Positions 1-9,256 are shown, numbered from the stretch's first letter. The stretch: 64,000 nucleotides of DNA from G965230615 sp965230615 (GCA_965230615.1 OZ246012.1:1178001-1242000); one strand, 5' to 3'. A program made the numbers and translations. Notes: generated by a model from the sequence alone, not told the origin.

Positions 1-1
1 T

Positions 2-1138
2 GAAGAAATTCAAGCTGGCGCTTCGATATTCAGAAGTTTTTTACACCCAGAAGATAAAGAAAAAGTGTCCATAGCTCTGCGCGACCATTTATCAAAACAA
101 AAACCCTATAACATCGAGTATCGATTAAAAACCAAAACCGGTGAATATCGCTGGTATCGTTGCAAGGGTATTGCCTCACGCAATGAAAGTGGCACTCCCT
201 ATCGGATTACCGGCTCATTAAGTGATATACACCAGTTTAAAGTCGCTTACTCTGAAAAAGAAAAAATGGAAATACAATTACAACAAGCACAAAAACTGGA
301 GTCTATCGGGCAACTTGCTGCCGGAATCGCGCATGAGATAAACACCCCTATTCAATTTGTCGGTGATAATGTGCAGTTTCTAAAAGACAGCTTTACTGAT
401 ATAAAAAAATTGCTAAACCTTTATGATGAAAAGCTTGCCCTATCAAATGACAAAGTTGATATAGATAGTATTCGTAATGATATTGAAGAACACAAAGCAG
501 AAATTGATTTAGACTTTATTCTCGAAGAGTCACCCACCGCTTTTCAACATGCCAAAGAGGGTATCGAACAAGTGAGTGTTATTGTTAAGTCAATGAAAGA
601 GTTCTCACACCCCGGCCACAAAGATAAAAAGTACACAAACCTAAATAAATCCATCCAAAGCACTATCAATGTATCACGCAATGAGTGGAAATATATTGCT
701 GAATTAGTGACAAACTTTGACGAAAGCCTGCCTGAGGTGCCTTGCTTTCCTGGCGAGCTGAACCAGACCATCTTAAATATGATTATTAATGCCTCTCATG
801 CGATTGAAAATGCCAAACAAAAAAATAATAGCCTACAAGGCCAAATAAAAATCAGCACACGCAAACTCGAAAATGATGTTGAAATTAAAGTCGAAGATAA
901 TGGCTCTGGTATGAACGACGCCACAAAAGAGAAAATATTTGACCCATTCTTCACTACCAAAGAAGTTGGCAAAGGTACAGGACAAGGCTTATCAATCGCC
1001 TACTCGGTTATTGTTGATAAACATAGCGGCCATATAAAAGTCGACAGCTACCCAGGCGAAGGCACAACATTTAGTATCCAACTGCCATTGACCAACGACA
1101 CTAATGCAGAACAAACTGCTGAAAACAATTTACACTAG
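2..1138 (+). CDS. PAS-domain sensor histidine kinase, 5' end missing
   Basis: This is the C-terminal part of a two-component histidine kinase; the reading frame is open to the left edge, so the true start lies outside the window. An internal GTG at 65 should not be taken as the start, because the codons before it continue a PAS domain (the HPED motif just upstream, then the YRWYRCKG segment). A short coiled linker leads to the HisKA H-box (GIAHEINTP) and a HATPase_c domain with N-box (NMIINASHAIE), G1 (DNGSGM), F-box (FDPFFTTK) and G2 (GTGQGLS). The form with extra helices between H-box and N-box resembles kinases without an attached receiver. No receiver domain follows before the stop, and no partner regulator is visible. 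It converges on the cyclophilin-DsbA gene with a 40-base gap. Confidence 0.9.
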   Translation, partial: EEIQAGASIFRSFLHPEDKEKVSIALRDHLSKQKPYNIEYRLKTKTGEYRWYRCKGIASRNESGTPYRITGSLSDIHQFKVAYSEKEKMEIQLQQAQKLESIGQLAAGIAHEINTPIQFVGDNVQFLKDSFTDIKKLLNLYDEKLALSNDKVDIDSIRNDIEEHKAEIDLDFILEESPTAFQHAKEGIEQVSVIVKSMKEFSHPGHKDKKYTNLNKSIQSTINVSRNEWKYIAELVTNFDESLPEVPCFPGELNQTILNMIINASHAIENAKQKNNSLQGQIKISTRKLENDVEIKVEDNGSGMNDATKEKIFDPFFTTKEVGKGTGQGLSIAYSVIVDKHSGHIKVDSYPGEGTTFSIQLPLTNDTNAEQTAENNLH

Positions 1139-1178
1139 TGTCACCCCTTAAAAATAACAGCATAAAAAACCACCTACT

Positions 1179-2378
1179 TTACTGCCTAGCTCGACGCTCT
1201 TTTTCAACCAAAAAATTCAATACATCAATCATGGTCGGCTGGCTACCTGCCAGTTCAGCTGTTATACGGTATTTGCCATTAACCACCAGCTGCGGTACGC
1301 TGTTGACTTTATACCCGATGGTGTTGGCCTCTGCTGCCTTGACTTGCTGCAATACTTCAGCAGAATCAAAAGACGCTGAAAATTGCTCGTTAGGTATGCC
1401 CTGCTTCTCAAAGAAACCACCGATCATACCTTCAGAAATAAGCGGCACACCATCAACAACCACAGCATCGAATATCGCGCTATGCAATTTTTCCGCATTT
1501 GGCTGAGCTTGCGCCGTATAAAATGTCGTTGCGAATAATGTCATTAAACCATTCCAAATCGTTGGTGACTGACGAAAGCTGACATCAGTTGCTTGCTGTT
1601 TTTTCCAGGCGTGAATGGCAGATTCGAAGCTATAGCAATGTGGGCAGCCATAGGAAAAAAATTCGATCACCTCAATTTTACTTTTATCTTTTGTCGGTTG
1701 TGGCTTTTTTAAAACTTCATAGTGCTGACCAGCAACAAACTCGGTCTGGTTTTGCTTAGGTTTGAGCTGTTTGGCTTCAGCAAGTTTTGCCTTGTCAGCC
1801 TGAAGCGATTTACGCTCAGCAGAGAATACGACAATCTCTTTTTTGGGTACATCTTCAAATGGTCCATAGGTCTTTGTTGCCACCTGACTCATTGCATCAA
1901 TTATTTCCATACCTTTGGTGACCCGACCAAAAACAGTATAGCCAAACTGGCTGCCACGCGGGTCTAATACATCGTTATTGGCAAGATTAATATAAAACTG
2001 TGACCTTGCAGTATCCGGTTCACGCTGACGCTCCATTGCAATACTGCCACGGACATTCTTCAGGCCATTGAGCGATTCATTTTCAATAGCAGGCCCGGCT
2101 TTTTTAGGCTGCATACTCTTTTTAAAACCGCCCCCCTGCACTAAAAAACCCGATATTGCACGATGAAATATAGTCTCGTTATAAAAGCCACTATCGACAT
2201 AAGACAAAAAATTATCGACCGTCACAGGCGCTTTCTTGGGATATATGGCAACCGTAAAGTCGCCCATTGAAGTTTTAAAAACAACTTCAATCTCATCTGG
2301 CTGATCTGCTGCAGTAACGGCATTGCCTAGCAAACACAATAACAATAAAGCAATAAGCTTTAATTTTTTATCAAACAT
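1179..2378 (-). CDS. Secreted cyclophilin-type prolyl isomerase fused to a DsbA-like thiol oxidase
   Basis: A 399-residue two-domain periplasmic folding factor. Residues 1-23 form a Sec signal peptide ending in VTAA. Residues about 28-190 are a cyclophilin PPIase with the active-site segments FHRAISGFLVQGG and SQFYINLANND. After a charged linker (about 190-215), residues about 215-399 are a thioredoxin-fold DsbA-like domain with the redox motif CPHC at 245-248, the DsbA insertion helices, and the cis-proline loop NSVPQLVV. From the families, one half catalyses Xaa-Pro isomerisation and the other forms disulfides. The two activities are normally encoded separately (PpiA and DsbA). I infer that the fusion couples both folding steps on exported substrates. 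No DsbB partner is visible. The copper-protein genes lie upstream on the same strand but are separated from it by a terminator. Confidence 0.9.
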   Translation of the reverse strand: MFDKKLKLIALLLLCLLGNAVTAADQPDEIEVVFKTSMGDFTVAIYPKKAPVTVDNFLSYVDSGFYNETIFHRAISGFLVQGGGFKKSMQPKKAGPAIENESLNGLKNVRGSIAMERQREPDTARSQFYINLANNDVLDPRGSQFGYTVFGRVTKGMEIIDAMSQVATKTYGPFEDVPKKEIVVFSAERKSLQADKAKLAEAKQLKPKQNQTEFVAGQHYEVLKKPQPTKDKSKIEVIEFFSYGCPHCYSFESAIHAWKKQQATDVSFRQSPTIWNGLMTLFATTFYTAQAQPNAEKLHSAIFDAVVVDGVPLISEGMIGGFFEKQGIPNEQFSASFDSAEVLQQVKAAEANTIGYKVNSVPQLVVNGKYRITAELAGSQPTMIDVLNFLVEKERRARQ

Positions 2379-2475
2379 GTTTTATACCTGTTCTTATATT
2401 CTTAGGTTAAAGAATAAGCCACGATGCACGCTTATCGATTGACTAACACATAAAATTAGACGCCTTCCAGCAGCC

Positions 2476-2515
2476 ATAAAAAAGCCCTGCCATACACGAC
2501 TGTACAACAGGGCCT
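2476..2515 (-). terminator. Rho-independent terminator after the SCO1-cytochrome-PCuAC gene
   Basis: Read on the minus strand, GCCCTG pairs with CAGGGC. The intervening bases continue the stem through U-A, G-U and C-G pairs to a GTCG loop, and a run of T follows. It begins about a dozen bases past the stop at 2527, so it should separate that gene from the cyclophilin-DsbA gene. Confidence 0.8.
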
Positions 2516-2526
2516 CTATGCTTTCT

Positions 2527-3885
2527 TTAACGGCTGCTTTTTACGGCAACGGAGATATTTTGTTTTTCTCCTGAATCAAACACCAGCGTCATATCAACCG
2601 TTTCACCTTTGGCCATATGTCTATGCGGCCCCATTAACATCAGGTGTTTACCGCCCGGTTTTAATTGTGCTTTACCTTTTGCAGGTACCACCAGCTTAGG
2701 AATTTCATTCATTTCCATCATACCGTCGACCATCTTCATCTCATGAACTTCAGCTGATTTATAGGCTTTAGTTTCAATGCCGACCAGTGCTACATCTTTA
2801 GTGCCCGCATTGATGAGCGTCATATAACCTGCATTCATTCTGGCATCGGGCATTGCTTCACGAACCCAGGCCCGTAATACCACAACCACATCACCAACGG
2901 CTTCGCTACCCTGCTTAGGCTCTACTTTTTTCTGTGTGATATTGACCAGATTTCTGTTTTCTTTATCTTTTTCATCAGCAAATGCCAATTGGTCTTTTTC
3001 CTCAAAGTAGTCCAACAAGTCCATAACATCGACTTTACCCAGGCTCATATTCGGCATAGCCACTTTGTTATAGCGCTCATATAACGCCATCGCAATAGGG
3101 TCTTTCTCTTCGAGCATTTTATCGGGGGCTTTTAACCAGTTAATAAGCCAGGTTCGATCACGGCGCATGGTAACACCCAACAGGTCAGGCCCTATCGCTT
3201 TATCATCAGCAGAGCCATCGATGCTATGACAGCTTAAGCAGCGTGTACGAAACAACTTTTCACCATCAGATATATTGGGGATTGATGGTGCATTAGCAAA
3301 GTCTTTAACGTCTTGTGGTGCTTTCCAACCGTGCAGCCAATTACCAATTTGATCTGCCAATACATAAGGGTTCTCAAAAGGCTGACGTTTCATCCAACGA
3401 TCTGTTTTCTGGTTACCAATAATCATGCTGACATTATGATTTTTGGGGCCGCCTTCAATATCTTCAATATATAAACCTAACTTACGACGAATGGTGATAA
3501 TGTCATCTTTATCGCCGGTATAAAAATCCCATTTAGCGCCATAGCGACTGCGATAGTCTTTGAGTACTTCTGGCGTGTCAATTTCTGGATCAATCGTAAT
3601 CGAATAGAAAAACACATCTTTACCAATTCGATCACCCAAAATTCTTTGCACTCTGACCAGTTGCGCCGTTTCTAACGGGCAAACATCCGGGCATGTGGTA
3701 TAGATAAAATTAATGACAACCACTTTGTCTTTGATTAAGTCATCGAAAAAACGAACTTCTTTGCCTTCATGCGAAGTGAGTGGCAAGTTGGTAAAGTGAT
3801 CTTTACCCCATACCGCTGCATAACTGCTTTGCAATGACAAAGAGAACAATAAGGCGATGGCCGCCACCCAAATAGTCTTACGCAT
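2527..3885 (-). CDS. Secreted SCO1-cytochrome c-PCuAC three-domain copper protein
   Basis: A 452-residue exported protein joining three copper/electron-transfer domains. Residues 1-23 are a signal peptide. Residues about 25-190 are an SCO1/SenC thioredoxin fold with the copper-binding CPDVC (Cys65, Cys69) and the distal histidine in NHNVSMII (His150). Residues about 205-300 are a class I cytochrome c with CLSCH (216-220) and a likely axial Met in VAMPNMSLG. Residues about 315-450 are a PCuAC copper chaperone domain with the His/Met cluster (HEMKM, then GGKHLMLMG). SCO1 and PCuAC proteins normally act in series to load the CuA centre of cytochrome oxidase. Here they share one chain with a haem domain. 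I chose the ATG at 3885: a longer frame to 3945 would encode residues from the preceding terminator hairpin, and AAGAAGA at 3891-3897 is a plausible ribosome site. It lies just downstream of the giant multicopper oxidase, suggesting copper delivery or electron exchange with it. Confidence 0.9.
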   Translation of the reverse strand: MRKTIWVAAIALLFSLSLQSSYAAVWGKDHFTNLPLTSHEGKEVRFFDDLIKDKVVVINFIYTTCPDVCPLETAQLVRVQRILGDRIGKDVFFYSITIDPEIDTPEVLKDYRSRYGAKWDFYTGDKDDIITIRRKLGLYIEDIEGGPKNHNVSMIIGNQKTDRWMKRQPFENPYVLADQIGNWLHGWKAPQDVKDFANAPSIPNISDGEKLFRTRCLSCHSIDGSADDKAIGPDLLGVTMRRDRTWLINWLKAPDKMLEEKDPIAMALYERYNKVAMPNMSLGKVDVMDLLDYFEEKDQLAFADEKDKENRNLVNITQKKVEPKQGSEAVGDVVVVLRAWVREAMPDARMNAGYMTLINAGTKDVALVGIETKAYKSAEVHEMKMVDGMMEMNEIPKLVVPAKGKAQLKPGGKHLMLMGPHRHMAKGETVDMTLVFDSGEKQNISVAVKSSR

Positions 3886-3926
3886 AGCCGTCTTCTTTAC
3901 ATCTTTTTGAATATATCGTTTTCCAT

Positions 3927-3970
3927 AAAAAAGCCCGTAGAGCATAAATTAACCAATACTCTACGGGCTT
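3927..3970 (-). terminator. Rho-independent terminator after the multicopper oxidase gene
   Basis: On the minus strand AAGCCCGTAGAG (3970-3959) pairs perfectly with CTCTACGGGCTT (3942-3931), with a 16-base loop and then six T. It sits between the oxidase stop and the start of the SCO1 fusion gene. The two genes are therefore at least partly uncoupled, and the upstream extension of the SCO1 frame through this hairpin is not coding. Confidence 0.85.
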
Positions 3971-4027
3971 CATTGTAACGTCTAAGGCTTAAGTAACCAA
4001 CATTTTCATGCTGTTACTTTTACAACC

Positions 4028-7000
4028 TTATTCGCCTTGAGCCGCTTTAACCAGCTTATTGGCACGATGCATTTCGAAATCAATCGTCACCGGTGTTGGG
4101 CAGTTCACAACGTGTGGTGAGTTCAGGTTTTCGAAGTCGTAACCATCAAACGGGTTATAGTTCGGGCTTGTCGGCGGCTGCAATACTGCTGGCCATTCGT
4201 GAATTTCAACTTCACCCTTGGCACGTAATGCTTTCAGCTCATCCAGGCCTTTAACAATACGGCCATTTGATGGCACCAACCAGTTAGTAAAGCCGATGTG
4301 CCACATTGGGCTGTAATCATCTTCAGGCATGAAGTATGACGGCAAACCAATCTGACCACCCAGCGGACCACCACCATTCGGCACATTGTTCGGGTTCGGC
4401 GCAGTCGGAGGGAAGTTGCCTGCCAACGGCTGAGTTGGTACGAACTGAATCAATGGCACTGCAGCATGCGCCAGGAACTTATGCTTAGGCACATAAATCA
4501 CACCCATGTTGTTGGCCGGACCAGCTGGGAACGAATCAACAACGATGTAGTATGGCAGGTAATCACCTTCATTAGTCCACGACTTATGCAACTTCATTCT
4601 GACGTAAGGGTTCGGATCAGTGACATTGATTTCCAATGCATGACCAGAGTTCAGACCCCAGATTTCACCGTTGTAACGACATGCTGTGTTTGGTGGATCA
4701 TCAGGGAAGTTACCAGGCTCGTTCGGATCACAGTTTGGATCAATACGCAGTGATTCCCAAGACTCCTCACCCCAGTGGACAAAGAAAGCATTGAAGATTA
4801 CTTCTTTGCCGTCAATCGTTACACGACGTAGTGGCGAGTAATCGTTATCCACAGATTGTGCTGGCATTTCTGGTGGGTTTTGAGCTACCCAGCCTGGTCC
4901 CAATGAAACCGGGTTAGGCAGGTCACCGTAGAAAGTGAATATACCGCTTTCTGAAAGGTCAGCTGCAGACGTTGCTGCTTCCGGCGTACCGACCAGACCA
5001 CCGGCCCAGGCAATACCCATCGCTTCAGCAATATCTTCATCAGACACATCGTGCAGCACAAAGAAGACTTCACGTGCATTGCCTTCGTTATCAATATTGA
5101 TACCTTTCTGCAGAGGTACCTTAGCTACCGCACGCTCATCTTCTGTTGGATTCACAGCGCTACCGATTTCAACATCAACAAGATCGATCTGCTCAACCAC
5201 AACACCGTCTACCCATGTTTCCACAGCTTCGGCATCGAGGTTAGGACCAAACTCACCAACGCCATCACCTGTACGAGCTGTAGGCAATGCCACTGAATCA
5301 ACATAGTCTACGCCGTCCCATGTTGGGATTGGTGTTGGCATAAGCTTGGTTTGACCTGGGTTTTCGATATCCCAGCGCAGTAACATCGCATGGTCTTCGT
5401 GCTGAGTATTATGGCAATGCTCCATGTAAGTACCCGCGAATTCACGGAAACGTAAAGCAATTTCAACCATCACACCACTGTCAGGCTGTGGACCTAAACG
5501 ATAAACGTCTTTACGTGCCCATTTTTCCCACTCAGGTGGTGGTGCACCATTACGACGTAAAATGATACCTTCTTCAAAGTGAATGTGGATTGGATGGCTC
5601 CAGGTACCACTGTTCACCAGGCGCCAGATTTCCAAGCCACCAGAGTTTTTGCTAGGTGCCGCACTCAGACGACGTGGGTCCATATTGAAGCCTTTACCGC
5701 CATCAGTTTCGATAACCCAAGGCGCTTCGTCCGTTGGTTGTTTTTCGAACTCAAATGTACGGTGTAGTGCTGTTGCCAGCTCTTCTTCTGTTGGTTGACG
5801 TAAAGGAATAAGTTTCTTACCGCCAGCAACGTACTCAGCTGGATCAATACTTAAGTCTTCACCTTCGTAGTCATGTACGCGGAACTCTAAGAACTTACCA
5901 ACAACTGGATCTTTGTACCAACGTAGCTGGCCATCACCATTTTCATCACGTTGCTCAGCAACATAGTTACCATTCACGATATCTTGCAATGGAATGATGT
6001 CATCTGTGACTTGACCATTACGGTGTTGCAACATGTTAACCATGTACAACTTCTCACCTGGCTCAAAGTCACTGAAGTCAACGATAATGTCATAACGCTC
6101 GGCAATACCCAGTGTTGGTAGCTCTGCATTTTCGAAGTATACGGTGTGCTCCATAACGTTACCGTCGTTAGCAACCATATAGAATGGCACTGGCTCACCC
6201 GCTTCGTTAACCAACGCTATCTTGAAGTAGCGCGATACTGACGCGTTTAAGATACGGAAACGGTATTTACGAGCACGTACATCGAAGTATGGCTTGTATA
6301 ACCAGTTAACTGTCATGACATCACCCACGAAACCAGTTTGGTTGAATGGGTTGAACCATAATTGACCTTCAGCATCCCAGGCTTTTTCAGCAACTAGTAA
6401 GTTAACGTCATAGTCACGGTTACCCCAGCCTTTGGCTGTACCTGAAGGTAGGCGCAAGTTAACGCCATCATCAATAGCTTCGTTACCACGATCTAATGCA
6501 CTGTAGTAGTTCATCATCGCAGCATTACCCTTGTATACGTTTTGGGCAGTGAAGTCGAGCATATGGTCATGGAACCAGTGCGTGCTCATTGTTTCACGCC
6601 AGTCACCACGGATTGGGTAAGTACCGCCGTTATCCAATGGCATTGCTGCACGTGGATCACTTGCTGTTGTGTTAATCGAATCATGACCCGCTAAAGCCAA
6701 TGGCCAGCGATAGTCATAGTATTGACCCGGGAAGAAAAACGCATTGGCGTAACCATCAGATTCTGCTGGGTTATGGCCGTTGTGCTCATGCGTTGTGATT
6801 GTGTGTAAACCAAAACCACGGTTTGCAGCGACATCAATCGGTAGCGCATTGTAGTGACGCATCACCACCGGCTCACCATAACGAGCTTTTAATAGTTTTG
6901 GTGGGAATGTACCGTCGAATGTCCATAGTGCTAATGGATCCTGAACAGGCATATTCGGGTGGAAGCGTACTTCAATACCCTCAGTTGTGCCATCAAAGCC

Positions 7001-7861
7001 TGGTGCACCAACAGTGTTATGGTATAAACCACCTGGACCGAACTCACCCGCTGCATAACCATGGTCTTGTTTCTCATCACGGAAACCGCCATTGGCACGA
7101 GCACCGGCTTGTGCTGTTTTAAAATAAGCTTTTGGCTTGAACTCATTCCAACGCTGATGTGACCAACCTAAGCCAGGTGGACGACCTTCCGCTGGTGGGT
7201 TGTCCAGTGGGCGACCTAGGAAATTTTCGATATCCGTACGCCATGGGTTCTCATCTTTTGTGTTTGAGAACTTGCGTGGTAATGGGTGGATATCTTCTGC
7301 CAAAAAGTCTTCTAACTCTTCAGCATCTGGACCACTTTGTGCATCGACTGGACCTGGTAGATCGTCATATTGACAATGTTTTTTCCACTTGTAGTAGAAA
7401 TAAGGTATCCAGCTCCAACGCTTATAGATTTTACAGCGTCTTTCTTTGATGGCTGCATTACGATAGTTCAGCGGTTGAGCACCGAACTCTTCAAAACGCA
7501 TCATCTTTTGTGAAAATTCCTCTGCACCAAAGAGTGGACTTGGTGGACCATTTGTTGGAAGGTCATAGAAAAAGTCCAGATCGTCAATTAACTGATCATC
7601 CTCTTGGATAACGTTAGTTGTCGCAGCATCGTAAGGTGTGCCTGTTGCCCCACCTTCAAATGCGCCAGCACTGGCTAAATCATCAAACTCTTCTTCACTG
7701 TATACCAATGGTGTTAAGCCAGACGGGTCGTCCCCGCCCCAATAGCCATTTCCACCAAAAGAATAAGCGTTGGTGCCTGTAAGGCAAGTTAATAAGAAAG
7801 CTAAGCCCGCATTTTTCACAAAACGCGAACCAGTAGCTTTTACATCTCTACGGGTAGTCAT
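4028..7861 (-). CDS. Very large exported multicopper oxidase (1277 aa)
   Basis: A multicopper oxidase by its four copper-binding blocks in the expected order: HEH near residue 357, HWFHDH near 428, HPIHIH near 757 and HCHNTQHEDHAM near 814 (type 1, 2 and 3 copper ligands, with Met as the likely axial type 1 ligand). The family oxidises metal ions or phenols and reduces oxygen to water. The N-terminus carries a twin-arginine-like signal (TTRRDVKAT then a hydrophobic stretch ending near NAYS), fitting export of a folded copper enzyme by Tat. The laccase-like core is normal in spacing, but about 320 residues precede the first motif and about 450 follow the last, and I do not recognise either extension. 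I chose the ATG at 7861 rather than 7876 because AGGAGA lies six bases upstream of it. The substrate (Mn, Fe, Cu or organic) cannot be read from the sequence. Confidence 0.9.
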   Translation of the reverse strand: MTTRRDVKATGSRFVKNAGLAFLLTCLTGTNAYSFGGNGYWGGDDPSGLTPLVYSEEEFDDLASAGAFEGGATGTPYDAATTNVIQEDDQLIDDLDFFYDLPTNGPPSPLFGAEEFSQKMMRFEEFGAQPLNYRNAAIKERRCKIYKRWSWIPYFYYKWKKHCQYDDLPGPVDAQSGPDAEELEDFLAEDIHPLPRKFSNTKDENPWRTDIENFLGRPLDNPPAEGRPPGLGWSHQRWNEFKPKAYFKTAQAGARANGGFRDEKQDHGYAAGEFGPGGLYHNTVGAPGFDGTTEGIEVRFHPNMPVQDPLALWTFDGTFPPKLLKARYGEPVVMRHYNALPIDVAANRGFGLHTITTHEHNGHNPAESDGYANAFFFPGQYYDYRWPLALAGHDSINTTASDPRAAMPLDNGGTYPIRGDWRETMSTHWFHDHMLDFTAQNVYKGNAAMMNYYSALDRGNEAIDDGVNLRLPSGTAKGWGNRDYDVNLLVAEKAWDAEGQLWFNPFNQTGFVGDVMTVNWLYKPYFDVRARKYRFRILNASVSRYFKIALVNEAGEPVPFYMVANDGNVMEHTVYFENAELPTLGIAERYDIIVDFSDFEPGEKLYMVNMLQHRNGQVTDDIIPLQDIVNGNYVAEQRDENGDGQLRWYKDPVVGKFLEFRVHDYEGEDLSIDPAEYVAGGKKLIPLRQPTEEELATALHRTFEFEKQPTDEAPWVIETDGGKGFNMDPRRLSAAPSKNSGGLEIWRLVNSGTWSHPIHIHFEEGIILRRNGAPPPEWEKWARKDVYRLGPQPDSGVMVEIALRFREFAGTYMEHCHNTQHEDHAMLLRWDIENPGQTKLMPTPIPTWDGVDYVDSVALPTARTGDGVGEFGPNLDAEAVETWVDGVVVEQIDLVDVEIGSAVNPTEDERAVAKVPLQKGINIDNEGNAREVFFVLHDVSDEDIAEAMGIAWAGGLVGTPEAATSAADLSESGIFTFYGDLPNPVSLGPGWVAQNPPEMPAQSVDNDYSPLRRVTIDGKEVIFNAFFVHWGEESWESLRIDPNCDPNEPGNFPDDPPNTACRYNGEIWGLNSGHALEINVTDPNPYVRMKLHKSWTNEGDYLPYYIVVDSFPAGPANNMGVIYVPKHKFLAHAAVPLIQFVPTQPLAGNFPPTAPNPNNVPNGGGPLGGQIGLPSYFMPEDDYSPMWHIGFTNWLVPSNGRIVKGLDELKALRAKGEVEIHEWPAVLQPPTSPNYNPFDGYDFENLNSPHVVNCPTPVTIDFEMHRANKLVKAAQGE

Positions 7862-7867
7862 GAAGTA

Positions 7868-7873
7868 TCTCCT
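7868..7873 (-). promoter_or_regulatory. Ribosome binding site that fixes the multicopper oxidase start
   Basis: AGGAGA on the minus strand, six bases before the ATG at 7861. An in-frame ATG at 7876 overlaps the area and has no comparable site, so the downstream ATG is preferred. Confidence 0.75.
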
Positions 7874-8009
7874 CATACACGGTAATTAGCATTACCAACT
7901 AAGTGAGTTCCTTTGTAATTAATTAAATTATTATTATATTGTTCACCCTTCTTAACGAGGGTTCTAATCGACCTTTGCAAGGCCCAGCATAGTTATATCA
8001 GAAGCCACG

Positions 8010-8037
8010 AGCATAACAAGCGTTCAATAACCGTCAA
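8010..8037 (-). promoter_or_regulatory. Candidate sigma70 promoter of the multicopper oxidase
   Basis: On the minus strand, TTGACG (8037-8032) and TATGCT (8015-8010) are separated by 16 bases. Transcription would start near 8003 and give a leader of about 140 bases. The leader contains a small hairpin, ACCCT/AGGGT, at 7945-7962. I saw no clear CueR- or CopR-type operator. This is a consensus match only. Confidence 0.5.
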
Positions 8038-8682
8038 TTTTTCATACAAGTTAATACTTAAAAAGCGTTATGTATTTTTTGATTTTTTAGATAGGGCTTC
8101 ATACTTTTTGTCGATTGCTTTACGCTTTATATCATTATCTTACCTAACTCCATGGTTATTCTTTACTATTTAAGCTACCGTAAAACATTAACGTTTTATG
8201 AAGTCAGACATGATAGGTTATGTTCGGACTTATACCGCAGCACAATACGCTAAGATCAAACGTGATGAATACTATGCACTGTGATAACGATGCTACGTCA
8301 AGCCTAGCAAGCGTTGATGAAGCTTTTACAAAAGCGAGTATGCTTTATGTAAATATAAATAAAATAATTCCTGACTGGAAAACAACCTTGCAAGAATGAA
8401 TCTAAAGTACCCTGTAACACGCCTAGTTATTTTTTACACACTAAGGTGAGTACTTATATAAAAGGCATTTTCTTTATTATGATTCTAATTGATTGGTTTT
8501 ATTCTAAACCATATTGCCATAATAGGGTTATTGCTTATAAACAAACCCAATCAACAGACTGCATGTTGTTTATCGTTATTTTATTAAAAGCCACTCTCCT
8601 CTCTATCAACAACATATTTTATTTTTATATTACTCGTTCATATTACCTAGTTCATATTACTGGGATAAAACCTTATAGCAGC
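8038..8682. other. AT-rich intergenic region without a convincing gene
   Basis: About 650 bases between the oxidase promoter and the terminator of the ComEA-like gene. Short frames exist on the plus strand, but they start at GTG without a ribosome site and run into the downstream terminator. I saw no tRNA-like fold. A short direct repeat (GTTCATATTAC, near 8637 and 8651) is the only regularity noted. A small RNA cannot be excluded. Confidence 0.5.
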
Positions 8683-8718
8683 AAACAAGGCACCCGAATA
8701 AAAACATATTCAGGCGCC
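8683..8718 (-). terminator. Rho-independent terminator of the ComEA-like gene
   Basis: On the minus strand GGCGCCTGAAT (8718-8708) pairs with ATTCGGGTGCC (8699-8689), an 11-bp stem with two G-U pairs, an eight-base loop and a TTGTTT tail. It lies about 30 bases past the stop at 8747. Confidence 0.8.
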
Positions 8719-8746
8719 CATGCCTTTATACTTATTATATAGCCAA

Positions 8747-9013
8747 CTATTTCGTCGCCAGATTTTCACTGTTATCAGCAATAATCTTTTCACCTATCCC
8801 TTTTACTGCCGCGAGCCCTGCAACAGATTTAAAAGGGCCATGTTCATTACGATAGTCGACAATGGCTTGCGCTTTACTGAGTCCGACACCTTTGAGTTGC
8901 GCTGCCAGTGTCTCAGCATCAGCGGTATTGATATTGACACTCTCTGCAGCCAACACCCATTGGTTAAAACTCAACAACATCACAAACAATAAAGGCTTTA
9001 GCACATTTTTCAT
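8747..9013 (-). CDS. ComEA-like exported helix-hairpin-helix protein
   Basis: An 88-residue protein with a Sec signal peptide (about 1-23, ending in VLAA) and one double helix-hairpin-helix unit beginning VNINTADAETLA, with the hairpins LKGVGLSKAQAI and VKGIGEKI. This is the single-domain ComEA form common in gammaproteobacteria. Members bind double-stranded DNA in the periplasm during natural transformation, though many short versions are untested. It is monocistronic, with its own terminator and a 240-base upstream gap. GGGAG precedes the ATG by seven bases. Competence pilus genes are not in the window. Confidence 0.88.
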   Translation of the reverse strand: MKNVLKPLLFVMLLSFNQWVLAAESVNINTADAETLAAQLKGVGLSKAQAIVDYRNEHGPFKSVAGLAAVKGIGEKIIADNSENLATK

Positions 9014-9256
9014 TTTATTCTCCCTTTTGAAGTATGACTAAATATACAAAGCTTGTGCTCAGTTGGTCCTAAGCACGAGTCACTTTAAGACTAACATTGA
9101 AAATCCAAAAAGGTGAATAGATAGAAAGCCGTTTTTTAAAGTAGCAATCTAGATCTAGAAAGAAGTTGTTATTTTTTTTTCGATAAGAATTTCTTGGTAG
9201 ATATGAATAGTTATTTGTAATAATAAAATGCTTTACCAGGTATGTTGACAGACAAA

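Noticed and set aside
3886..3945. A 20-codon upstream extension of the SCO1-cytochrome-PCuAC gene
   Set aside because: The extra codons come from the terminator hairpin of the preceding gene, and the signal peptide begins properly at the ATG at 3885.
8446..8742. A 98-codon plus-strand frame in the gap before the ComEA-like gene
   Set aside because: It starts at GTG with no ribosome site, has low-complexity AT-rich composition and runs through the opposite-strand terminator at 8683-8718.
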